A DNA stretch of 64,000 nucleotides. It comes from Novimethylophilus kurashikiensis (lineage in GTDB: Bacteria > Pseudomonadota > Gammaproteobacteria > Burkholderiales > Methylophilaceae). A model generated the notes under the pieces. The model had not been told where the DNA came from, ran no database searches, and saw only the letters and a list, made by a program, of their open reading frames with translations. The stretch covers positions 123,913 to 187,912 of the forward strand of contig NZ_BDOQ01000009.1 in the NCBI RefSeq assembly GCF_003112435.1. Direction: 5' to 3'. A program made the translations under genes and the position numbers. Below are positions 44,604 to 52,314 of the stretch, one piece after another. Positions within the stretch are counted from its first letter, which is position 1; each line of letters begins with the position of its first letter.

Positions 44604-46004
44604 ATGGTTTCCCGCAGAACTTTCTTAAGCAGTGCAGGTGCTGCGATGCTGAGTATGGGCCTAGTCAACAAGGTTGGCGCAGCATCTCTGCCTGAACTCA
44701 TCACGCGTTCGGATGCTGCAACTCAGCCCCCGCTGCAGCCGCCCAATGGTCGCCCATACAACCCGGTGGTCACGCTCAATGGCTGGACCTTGCCATGGCG
44801 CATGAAGAATGGTGTCAAGGAGTTCCATATTGTTGCAGAGCCCGTGGTGCGTGAGATCGCACCTGGCATGAAGGCTCACCTTTGGGGATATAACGGCCAG
44901 TCGCCAGGCCCAACCATTGAAGTGGTTGAAGGTGACCGCGTACGCATTTTCGTCACCAATAAATTGCCTGAGCAGACAACGATCCATTGGCACGGGCAAA
45001 GGTTGCCCAATGGCATGGATGGCGTAGCAGGTGTGACCCAACCGCACATCCCTTCCGGCAAAACCTACGTTTACGAATTCGTGGCGGAACGCCCAGGAAC
45101 CTTTATGTATCACCCGCATGCCGACGAAATGTTGCAGATGGCGATGGGAATGATGGGCATGTGGATCACGCATCCCAAGAATCCCAAGGATCCGCTGATT
45201 GAGCAAGCCGATCGCGACTACTGCTTTCTACTGAGCGCCTATGACATCGATCCAGGGAGCTACACCCCCCGCGTCAACACCATGCTGGACTTCAATCTAT
45301 GGACCTGGAATAGCCGCGTGTTCCCCGGTATCGATTCGATGGTGGCTGGTTTGGGGGACAAGATCCGCATCCGCATGGGCAATCTCACGATGACCAATCA
45401 CCCGATGCATATCCACGGTCACGAATTCACGATTACTGGTACGGACGGCGGTCCGATTCCCAAGACAGCGCGCTGGCCGGAAGTTACTGTCGATATCGGG
45501 GTGGGACAAGTCCGCCAGATCGAATTGCTTGCGCGTGCCGAGGGCGACTGGGCGTTCCATTGCCACAAATCGCACCATACGATGAATGCAATGGGGCATG
45601 GCGTCCCCACTATGGTCGGTGTTGATCAGCGTGAAGTGACCAAGAAGATATCCTCGCTGTTACCCGACTATATGGCAATGGGCTCCAGCGGTGGTGCCGA
45701 TATGGAAGGCATGCAAATGCCTCTGCCGGATAACACCCTACCCATGATGACAGGAGAAGGTCCCTTTGGACCTATCGGCATGGGTGGCATGCTGTCGCTC
45801 ATCAAGATCCGAAAGGGCCTCGCCAAAGGAGACTACAAGGACCCCGGCTGGTATCAGCATCCTCAAGGATCGGTTGCGTATGAGTGGACCGGTGCAGAGG
45901 AGGCAATGCCGACAGCAGCAGAGGCTCCGGATAAGATGACACAACCCAAATCCGGCGATACCGTGCTCAAAGTCCGCAAGGGTGGCGGGCATACAGGACA
46001 TTAA
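44604..46004 (+). CDS. Tat-exported multicopper oxidase (CopA/CueO-like)
   Basis: A 466-residue periplasmic cuproxidase. The twin-arginine signal VSRRTFLSS is at the N-terminus. The four copper motifs are HWH (128-130), HPH (170-172), HPMHIHGH (266-273) and HCHKSHH (319-325), with Met residues near 327-330 as the type 1 axial ligand. Met-rich segments follow (MEGMQMPLPDNTLPMM), as in CopA. It oxidises Cu(I) to the less toxic Cu(II). Spacing from the TolC-like gene is 22 bases. Confidence 0.94.
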   Translation: MVSRRTFLSSAGAAMLSMGLVNKVGAASLPELITRSDAATQPPLQPPNGRPYNPVVTLNGWTLPWRMKNGVKEFHIVAEPVVREIAPGMKAHLWGYNGQSPGPTIEVVEGDRVRIFVTNKLPEQTTIHWHGQRLPNGMDGVAGVTQPHIPSGKTYVYEFVAERPGTFMYHPHADEMLQMAMGMMGMWITHPKNPKDPLIEQADRDYCFLLSAYDIDPGSYTPRVNTMLDFNLWTWNSRVFPGIDSMVAGLGDKIRIRMGNLTMTNHPMHIHGHEFTITGTDGGPIPKTARWPEVTVDIGVGQVRQIELLARAEGDWAFHCHKSHHTMNAMGHGVPTMVGVDQREVTKKISSLLPDYMAMGSSGGADMEGMQMPLPDNTLPMMTGEGPFGPIGMGGMLSLIKIRKGLAKGDYKDPGWYQHPQGSVAYEWTGAEEAMPTAAEAPDKMTQPKSGDTVLKVRKGGGHTGH

Positions 46005-46027
46005 CAACCAAGAGATAAAACAGCACC

Positions 46028-46573
46028 ATGCCTTACATCATTCCCAACTTGCATCCTTTAGTCGTGCATTTCCCCGTTGCGCTAATTACGATTGCTGCAA
46101 TTTTTCACCTTGTGGCGGCTGTCACACGCAGCAAAACCTGCGCGGTTATCGCGCATACCTCGCTATGGCTGGGGGCGCTAGGCGCAGTGATTGCCGTGCT
46201 GTTCGGTTGGCAGGCATATAACAGCGTGAATCACGACGAAGCCGGGCATGCCGCCATGCTCCTGCATCGGGCATGGGCACTAGGAACACTCGCCGTAGTT
46301 GTGACATTGGCCGCTTGGGATGGATTGCGTCGAAAGGCTGACGACATTCCTTCCAAGTGGTTCAGTACAGCAATCGTTATTGCGTGGGGTTTGGTAGCTG
46401 TTACAGCTTGGCATGGTGGGGAATTGGTTTACCGACACGGACTGGGGGTCATGGCCTTGCCCATCATCGAAGAAGGTCACCACCATCATGGTGATGGAGA
46501 TGATGCAAGCCATACGCATGCAGCTGATCATCCAGAACCTGCCGATCATGAGCATGACCACCATGAACATTAG
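46028..46573 (+). CDS. DUF2231 membrane protein with His-rich tail
   Basis: A 181-residue inner-membrane protein. It begins NLHPLVVHFPVALI, the DUF2231 signature, and has four helices. The last forty residues are exceptionally rich in His and Asp (GHHHHGDGDD, HEHDHHEH), suggesting metal buffering. DUF2231 proteins are often found with c-type cytochromes or metal resistance genes; their reaction is unknown. Confidence 0.85.
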   Translation: MPYIIPNLHPLVVHFPVALITIAAIFHLVAAVTRSKTCAVIAHTSLWLGALGAVIAVLFGWQAYNSVNHDEAGHAAMLLHRAWALGTLAVVVTLAAWDGLRRKADDIPSKWFSTAIVIAWGLVAVTAWHGGELVYRHGLGVMALPIIEEGHHHHGDGDDASHTHAADHPEPADHEHDHHEH

Positions 46574-46594
46574 GCCATGACAAAGGAGAACAAC

Positions 46595-47029
46595 ATGCGC
46601 CGATTATTGATGAGAATTGTTGCAGCAACTTTGATGCTCGCTTCCACGTTGGCTCTAGCAGGTCCATCAGTGACCTTATATAAGAGCCCCACCTGTGATT
46701 GCTGTGAGAAATACGTAAGCTACCTGCGGCAGAACGGCTTCGATGTCAAAGCCTATGACGAAAATGACATGAATGCCATCAAGTACAAGTATGGCGTTAC
46801 ACATGTCGCGAGCTGTCACACCGCCATTATCAACGGCTATGTCGTGGAAGGTCACGTGCCGGTCTCAGCGATCAACAAACTGCTCAGGGAAAAACCGGCT
46901 ATCGTGGGAATTAGCGCGCCTGGCATGCCGCTGAATTCGCCAGGAATGGGCGAGATGAAGAAAGGCACCCTGACAATTTATAGAATTCCAAAAGGCGATG
47001 AGAAACCGAGCGTCTTTTCTGTAGAGTGA
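46595..47029 (+). CDS. DUF411 periplasmic metal-binding protein
   Basis: A 144-residue exported protein with a signal peptide ending ALA and a thioredoxin-like start (VTLYKSPTCDCCEKYV) that carries the DUF411 motif CDCC. A further His/Cys pair (ASCHTA) completes the expected site. DUF411 proteins accompany copper resistance genes. The ATG at 46595 is chosen since AAAGGAG lies eight bases upstream; an in-frame ATG at 46577 precedes that site. Confidence 0.9.
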   Translation: MRRLLMRIVAATLMLASTLALAGPSVTLYKSPTCDCCEKYVSYLRQNGFDVKAYDENDMNAIKYKYGVTHVASCHTAIINGYVVEGHVPVSAINKLLREKPAIVGISAPGMPLNSPGMGEMKKGTLTIYRIPKGDEKPSVFSVE

Positions 47030-47033
47030 CACG

Positions 47034-47684
47034 ATGTGCTTTTCTGCCACAGCAAGTTTTGTCGCTGGAGGCGCACTGTCCTTACTCGGCACCGTCACCC
47101 TAAGAAAAGCACGCTGTAGGGCAGAGGTGCCCCTCGCACTAATTCCGCTTCTGTTCGGTATTCAGCAAATCATTGAAGGGGCGTTGTGGCTCTCCTTCCA
47201 ATTTGATTTGCCTCAAATCAAAACGAGCATGACTTATGCTTTTACCCTGTTCTCGCATGTTCTTTGGCCGATATTCGTTCCTTTGGCCGTCAGCATGGTA
47301 GAACCTGATGCACGGCGGAAGAAAGCCATTTACGCATTTCTACTCATAGGGATTGTTGTCGCCCTGTACCTGTTGTACCTGATCGTTAGCTACCCAGTGA
47401 TCGCGGAGATTGACGAGCATATAGTTTATGCCTCCCCCCATTTCTATAAGGTCCCAGTAATGTTGCTTTACCTGGCGGCTACCTGCATGGGGTCTTTGTT
47501 CTCCAGCCATAAACTGATCAATACGTTTGGCCTGACGGCATTTATATTATTTGGCATCGCTTACTGGTTCTATACAGTTGCCTTCTTCTCTGTCTGGTGT
47601 TTCTTCGCGGCAATATTGAGCGCCATCCTTTATCTGTATTTCAACCTGAGTAAATATCCTCAGCTTGAAGTTGCTAATTCCTGA
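47034..47684 (+). CDS. DUF6629-type membrane protein
   Basis: A 216-residue protein with seven hydrophobic helices and the N-terminus MCFSATASFVAGG, the mark of DUF6629. The conserved Cys2 and a charged EGALW segment are the only polar features in the first helices. It is four bases after the DUF411 gene. Its function is unknown, and a link to copper is by position only. Confidence 0.8.
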   Translation: MCFSATASFVAGGALSLLGTVTLRKARCRAEVPLALIPLLFGIQQIIEGALWLSFQFDLPQIKTSMTYAFTLFSHVLWPIFVPLAVSMVEPDARRKKAIYAFLLIGIVVALYLLYLIVSYPVIAEIDEHIVYASPHFYKVPVMLLYLAATCMGSLFSSHKLINTFGLTAFILFGIAYWFYTVAFFSVWCFFAAILSAILYLYFNLSKYPQLEVANS

Positions 47685-47758
47685 GCGAAAAGCCGTACCG
47701 TCCAGCCTCATCTTCAGTTAAACACGTGTGTATGAAGAAGGCTTTACCGGACATCTTC

Positions 47759-47780
47759 AAGATTACTTTTTTGTAATCTT
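47759..47780 (+). promoter_or_regulatory. CusR/CopR box 3
   Basis: AAGATTAC-N6-GTAATCTT followed by GTCAGC repeats the other two boxes. It lies 133 bases before the lipoprotein gene at 47913 and begins a second copper transcription unit. The rest of the 228-base gap contains no gene. Confidence 0.8.
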
Positions 47781-47912
47781 CTCGTCAGCTTCTTGTTAAG
47801 CATTAATTGCCACAATGCTATTAACAGATTTTAATTAGGGTCTTATAACAAGATATAAAGATCGAGACATATTGACTTTTCCTGTTGGATTTATTGCTGT
47901 TGGAGAGAGGAT

Positions 47913-48308
47913 ATGAAAATGAAAATGAGTGGGATTTTTTCCGGAACTGCCGCGATTTCGATTGGGGCGGCTCTGTTGCTAGGTGGGTGTGCTATTGAAA
48001 GTCCCAAGAAACCTGTTGCCATCGAGCAGAGGATTCAGAGCGCACATACGCCACAAGATCACCAAAATATTGCGTCTGAGTATGAGAGACAAGCAGCTGC
48101 TGATACTGCTGCAGCCAAGGCGCACAGTGAAATGGCGCAGAGATACAAGTATTTCACGGGGCCAAAGGGGACAGCACCCGGGGCATTCTCTAGCCATTGC
48201 GACAACTTGGCGAAACTATACGAGCAAGCAGCGGCAGAAAATAGGGAACTGGCAAGGCTGCACCAGGAAGCTGCTGCCGATTTGTCCACCAGTGGCAGTC
48301 GGCAGTAG
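47913..48308 (+). CDS. Copper-regulated lipoprotein of unknown function
   Basis: A 131-residue lipoprotein (lipobox LGGC, Cys at about 26) with a helical, Ala/Glu/Gln-rich mature part (residues about 45-120). A central insert (KYFTGPKGTAPGAFSSHCDN) contains a second cysteine and a histidine. GGAGAGAGG precedes the ATG. It is the first gene after CusR box 3. I do not recognise the family. Confidence 0.78.
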   Translation: MKMKMSGIFSGTAAISIGAALLLGGCAIESPKKPVAIEQRIQSAHTPQDHQNIASEYERQAAADTAAAKAHSEMAQRYKYFTGPKGTAPGAFSSHCDNLAKLYEQAAAENRELARLHQEAAADLSTSGSRQ

Positions 48309-48319
48309 GTCGAAGGACT

Positions 48320-49081
48320 ATGGTAGCGAATTCGGAGACGGCTCTCAGCGTAGACAGCTGCTCTAAATGTGGAGGACCTGTCAAAGACCAACCCTTTGCC
48401 AAAACCGAACAGGGATATTGCTGCGAGTCTTGCTATCTCGAAATGCAAACAACCAAGGATTGGCAACAAGAACGCATAAAAACAGAAACGGTTCTGGCTG
48501 AGGTCTTGGCATCTGCCATTGATTTAAGGGAGCACGAAACGGGATTGCATTCCAAACGCGTAGCCTGTCATACGCTCGAATTGGCCCGGCAGTGTTACCC
48601 GAATGATCCTGAGTTGCTCCGGCAGATTTATTGGGGCGCGTTACTGCATGACATTGGCAAGATAGGTATCCCGGATGCAATTCTGCTCAAAGGCGGCCCA
48701 TTGACCGAAAGCGAGTGGAAAGTGATGCGTACTCACCCGGAAAAAGGCTATCAGATTATGTCCCAGATTCCTGACATGCAGGTTGCCGCCGACATCGTAT
48801 TCAGTCATGAAGAGCGTTTTGACGGTTCCGGTTATCCGCGCGGTCTAGCTGGCGACGCTATCCCTTGGGGTGCGCGTCTCTTTGCAGTCATCGACACCCT
48901 CGATGCAATGACTTCTGATCGCCCCTACCGAGAGGGAATGCTTTTTGACATTGCAAAAGCAGAAATTCAACGCATGGCTGGCGTCCAGTTTGACCCTGAA
49001 GCTGTAGAGCTGTTTCTCCAGGCAGAACCTGTCATGCGAAGAATGGTGTCTCTTAAATGCGGCACCGCGGTCATACCTTAG
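48320..49081 (+). CDS. HD-GYP phosphodiesterase with N-terminal Cys4 zinc-ribbon-like module
   Basis: A 253-residue cytosolic enzyme. Residues 14-39 contain CSKCGG and CCESC, a Cys4 metal-binding module. The HD-GYP domain (about 58-235) is intact: LHDIGKIGIPD, THPEKGY, SHEERFDGSGYP and DTLDAMTSDRPYR. It should hydrolyse c-di-GMP. It is twelve bases after the lipoprotein gene, within the copper regulon, so its activity may respond to copper or zinc through the Cys4 module; that is inference. Confidence 0.88.
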   Translation: MVANSETALSVDSCSKCGGPVKDQPFAKTEQGYCCESCYLEMQTTKDWQQERIKTETVLAEVLASAIDLREHETGLHSKRVACHTLELARQCYPNDPELLRQIYWGALLHDIGKIGIPDAILLKGGPLTESEWKVMRTHPEKGYQIMSQIPDMQVAADIVFSHEERFDGSGYPRGLAGDAIPWGARLFAVIDTLDAMTSDRPYREGMLFDIAKAEIQRMAGVQFDPEAVELFLQAEPVMRRMVSLKCGTAVIP

Positions 49082-49101
49082 TTTCAGAAAGGAGACGCAT
49101 C

Positions 49102-49374
49102 ATGAATAAACTGAATCCCTGGCAGGTTGGTGGCGCGATGGCATTGACCTTGGCGATCATCAACGTGATATGTGCCATATTGGTCTCGCTCTTTCCTGAC
49201 TTGATCGTGAGTTTTGTCAATGCCTGGACACATGGCATTGACTTGACGGTGCTCCAGACTAGCAAATCCATGACATTAGGAAGCGTAATTCTGGGAGTCA
49301 TCAATGTAGCCGTGACCGGGTTCTTAGTTGGGTCACTTTATGCCGCTTGCTATAACCTATTCAGACCCAAATGA
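49102..49374 (+). CDS. DUF5676 two-helix membrane protein
   Basis: A 90-residue inner-membrane protein with helices at about 10-32 and 57-82, as in DUF5676. AAAGGAG precedes the ATG at 49102; an in-frame ATG at 49057 lies within the HD-GYP gene and is not used. The stop overlaps the next start as ATGA. Function unknown; these genes are common in metal islands. Confidence 0.8.
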   Translation: MNKLNPWQVGGAMALTLAIINVICAILVSLFPDLIVSFVNAWTHGIDLTVLQTSKSMTLGSVILGVINVAVTGFLVGSLYAACYNLFRPK

Positions 49375-50120
49375 TCCAGTATCAATACGTCTGGCTTCTC
49401 TGGGCATCATTATTCCTGATTCCCTGGTTGGTGCTATATGTTATGTACCCTCAGCACCGAAAAGTTATGTGGCTGGTTAGCCTGGCTACCATGCCTTTCG
49501 GTTTAACGGAACCGCTATTCGTGCCTGAATACTGGAATCCACCTACGCTGCTTAATTTAGCCCAACGCACAGGTTTCGATCTGGAGAGCTTGATCTTCTG
49601 CTTTGGCATCGGCGGAGTGGGATCGGTACTTTATTCAGTGTTCGTACACCAGAATGATGTAGCCGTCGTGGAAACCGAGCGCCAATTACCTTTGCATCGT
49701 CACCACTACAAGGCGCTGCTTTCACCTATCGTGGTATTCCTGGCGCTCTATTTTTTCCCCTGGAGCCCTATCTATCCTTCAATTATTGCAATGGCAGTCG
49801 GAGCTTTTGCCACCATTGCTTGCAGGCCAGATCTCAAAACCAAAACATGGATCGGCGGACTGCTGTTTCTTGGCTACTACTTCGTTTTTTTCCTCGGATT
49901 GGTCGCCACATCGCCAGGTTATGTCGAGCGTGTCTGGAATCTACCGACGCTGTCTGGAGTTCTGCTGCTCGGTATACCGCTGGAGGAGCTTTTGTTTGCC
50001 TTGAGCTTTGGCCTCTATTGGTCCGGAGTTTATGAGCATCTCATGTGGCGTCAACTCGCGCCGCTGCATAACCACAGCAAGGGTATCAATGGCCCCGGGT
50101 CGGTTGCCTCTGGGACCTGA
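49371..50120 (+). CDS. Lycopene-cyclase-domain-like membrane protein
   Basis: A 249-residue protein with about seven helices. GIPLEELLFALSFGLYWSGVYEHL resembles the EE-containing motif of the CrtYcd/CarR lycopene cyclase domain, and the FVPEYWNPP segment is also typical. No other carotenoid genes are near. In metal islands this type of protein follows DUF5676, as here, and is unlikely to cyclise lycopene. Its true role is unknown. Confidence 0.78.
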   Translation: MIQYQYVWLLWASLFLIPWLVLYVMYPQHRKVMWLVSLATMPFGLTEPLFVPEYWNPPTLLNLAQRTGFDLESLIFCFGIGGVGSVLYSVFVHQNDVAVVETERQLPLHRHHYKALLSPIVVFLALYFFPWSPIYPSIIAMAVGAFATIACRPDLKTKTWIGGLLFLGYYFVFFLGLVATSPGYVERVWNLPTLSGVLLLGIPLEELLFALSFGLYWSGVYEHLMWRQLAPLHNHSKGINGPGSVASGT

Positions 50121-50173
50121 AGTAGTTGTATTAATAAATGGCGATCAGGACAGTGAAGATAAGGAGTTGAATG

Positions 50174-50356
50174 ATGGCGATCGATCTGGTTTGTAAGATG
50201 AACGTGAAAGAAAATGAGGCTGCTGCAACAGAAAAAATGGACGGCCAGGTTTACTACTTTTGCTCAGAGTCTTGTCACACGACGTTTAAGGCTGATCCTC
50301 AAAAATATATTGGGGAGGCTAAGTCCAAGCCCCATTCCTGCTGTGGCGGACATTAG
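50174..50356 (+). CDS. Stand-alone YHS (TRASH-like) domain protein
   Basis: A 60-residue protein consisting of one YHS domain: DLVCKMNV, then VYYFCSESCHTTFKADPQKY, and a CCGGH tail. The cysteines form a Cu(I)/heavy-metal binding site. Two adjacent ATGs exist (50171, 50174); the second is seven bases from AAGGAG. It may be a cytosolic copper chaperone for the P-type ATPase. Confidence 0.85.
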   Translation: MAIDLVCKMNVKENEAAATEKMDGQVYYFCSESCHTTFKADPQKYIGEAKSKPHSCCGGH

Positions 50357-50465
50357 TGAGCTGCTCAAATATGGAACCAGGTAACACTCTATTGATTGAA
50401 GCGTCAGCCTTCGGCCAAGTGAGTGGATGGTTCAATCAATGGGCAGTTATCGTGAAAGGATGGCA

Positions 50466-51782
50466 ATGAAAATTGCCCTGCATGCTTCAAGTGAGGTGTC
50501 ACCTGGAATGATGACGGCCCTTGTATTGTCTGCATTTACGGTATCAGCTGGCTTCGGCATCGTGCTTCCGCTGCTTCCATTCCTTCTAGAGCGCCTAATA
50601 GGCGGTGGGGTGACTGCTGCAGAAATTTCAAGGCATACCGGATTGCTAACCGGAATCTATACCCTGGCCCTCTTCTTGTTCTCACCTATTTGGGGGCAAT
50701 TATCTGACAGGTACGGACCACGTCGAATTTTATTATGTGGGTTGATTGGTTTTGGTATTTCGATGGTGGTTTTTCCTTTCATGGAGAGTCTTGTTGGAGT
50801 TTATGCCGAGCGATTCGTGAGCGGTATGTTCGCAGCAGCCGTGACCCCAGTGGTAGTAGCCGCCGTCGGGGACTTCATTACTGCCGAGGAGGAAAGGGCA
50901 CGTCGGCTTGCTTTTATCAGCATGGCTGGAATAACCGGATTTCTACTTGGACCGATGCTAGGTGTGTCTATCACTAGAATCGCTTCTATTTTTCTGTCTC
51001 GTCAGCCGTCCGGAGCGCTCTTGTTCCCTCTGGTCGCAACGGCGGTCCTGGCATTGATCGTAGCCTTGATTGTTGCGGTTGCTGTGCCGCACGGCAACGA
51101 GGCACGCCAGGTTAGCCACAGAGCTTCGGTGCATGGGGGTAAACGGTCGTGGCTGATGCCCAAACTGCTAATCCTCTCATTCATTGTTTCTGCAGGTGTC
51201 GGCGTATTCGAGGTCGGCCTTGTATTGCTCGGTAAACAGGAGCTCGGTCTGACGTCGTTTCAGATTGCAATGATGTTTACAGAGTGCAGCCTGGTGATGT
51301 TTGTCATCCAGGCCGTCATATTCTTTTCACCATGGATCCGGCCGAACTCCACCCGTTGGTTAATCAACCCAGCCATGGGAGCGCTTGCAACAGGACTGTT
51401 TCTCGCCCCTTGGGCGACAGACTTTTTCATGATGTTGATCGTCATCGGGGCTGTCGCAGCAAGCGCAGGCATTTTGTCTCCAATATTGACCTATTGGATC
51501 TCCGTTCAGGCAGGAAATGCCCAGGGTTGGGAACTCGGTAGGCAGACCGCTGCTTCCAGTTTGGGCATGGCTGCAGGCTCAGCGATAGGCGGATTGTTGT
51601 TCAATTTTGTCGTGCCAGGAGCTTCATTCATCATCGCGGCTGGTTTGACTGGACTGGGATTAATGCTCGGATGGGGACTGGGTCATACGCTTAATCCTAA
51701 TGACGACGCCTATTCAATTAGATCAAGGGAGGATGACGCAACAATAACTGTCATGAGCGCCTGGAAGGTGAAAGGAAGATGA
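50466..51782 (+). CDS. Major facilitator superfamily transporter
   Basis: A 438-residue inner-membrane transporter with about twelve helices. The family motif between helices 2 and 3 reads GQLSDRYGPRRI, typical of drug/H+ antiporter-type MFS proteins. AAGGA is five bases before the ATG at 50466; starts at 50427 or 50460 are less well supported. The stop overlaps the next YHS gene as ATGA. The substrate is unknown; import or export of copper chelates is possible from context. Confidence 0.88.
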   Translation: MKIALHASSEVSPGMMTALVLSAFTVSAGFGIVLPLLPFLLERLIGGGVTAAEISRHTGLLTGIYTLALFLFSPIWGQLSDRYGPRRILLCGLIGFGISMVVFPFMESLVGVYAERFVSGMFAAAVTPVVVAAVGDFITAEEERARRLAFISMAGITGFLLGPMLGVSITRIASIFLSRQPSGALLFPLVATAVLALIVALIVAVAVPHGNEARQVSHRASVHGGKRSWLMPKLLILSFIVSAGVGVFEVGLVLLGKQELGLTSFQIAMMFTECSLVMFVIQAVIFFSPWIRPNSTRWLINPAMGALATGLFLAPWATDFFMMLIVIGAVAASAGILSPILTYWISVQAGNAQGWELGRQTAASSLGMAAGSAIGGLLFNFVVPGASFIIAAGLTGLGLMLGWGLGHTLNPNDDAYSIRSREDDATITVMSAWKVKGR

Positions 51783-52270
51783 ATAATTTAGTGAAGGATC
51801 CGGTATGTGGAATGCAAGTAGATCCACATCACTTGGCTCTGGAATACCAGCAGATGAATTTCGCTTTTTGCTCAAGCCAGTGTCGAGAACGCTTTCTGGA
51901 TAATCCGCACTTATACATTGGCTTTCCACAGCATAAGGCGCCCAGACAGGAAAACCGGGAGGTGCTGAAAGAACGTTTGTTGAGGACTGACCATGTATTG
52001 GATTTTGATCAGGCTCAAAGCCTTACAGAGGCATTAAAAAGCATGATGGGTATCAAATCCGTGGTGGTAGGTGGCTCAATGATCGAAATCACCTACGACC
52101 TACTCCAGGTCACTGAGGAACAGATTGAGGCCACCTTGGCTGAAATCGGCATAAAGCTTGGAGAAGGGTGGGCGGAACAACTGCGTCGCGCCTTCGTGCA
52201 TTACGAGGAAGAGTTTGAAATCGGAAACCTCGAAGTTTATAAAAAACATCGGTTCCACAGATATGAATGA
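51779..52270 (+). CDS. YHS domain protein with C-terminal HMA-like region
   Basis: A 163-residue cytosolic protein. It has an N-terminal YHS domain (DPVCGMQVDPHH, FAFCSSQCRERFLDNPHLY) and a second region (about 70-130; MMGIKSVVVGGSMIEITYDL) with the beta-alpha-beta pattern of heavy-metal-associated domains but no CxxC. It precedes the copper ATPase by 44 bases and could hand copper to it. Confidence 0.82.
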   Translation: MNNLVKDPVCGMQVDPHHLALEYQQMNFAFCSSQCRERFLDNPHLYIGFPQHKAPRQENREVLKERLLRTDHVLDFDQAQSLTEALKSMMGIKSVVVGGSMIEITYDLLQVTEEQIEATLAEIGIKLGEGWAEQLRRAFVHYEEEFEIGNLEVYKKHRFHRYE

Positions 52271-52314
52271 CACGCACAGGGCAGTACATACACCAATCAT
52301 GAGAAGGAACGAAA

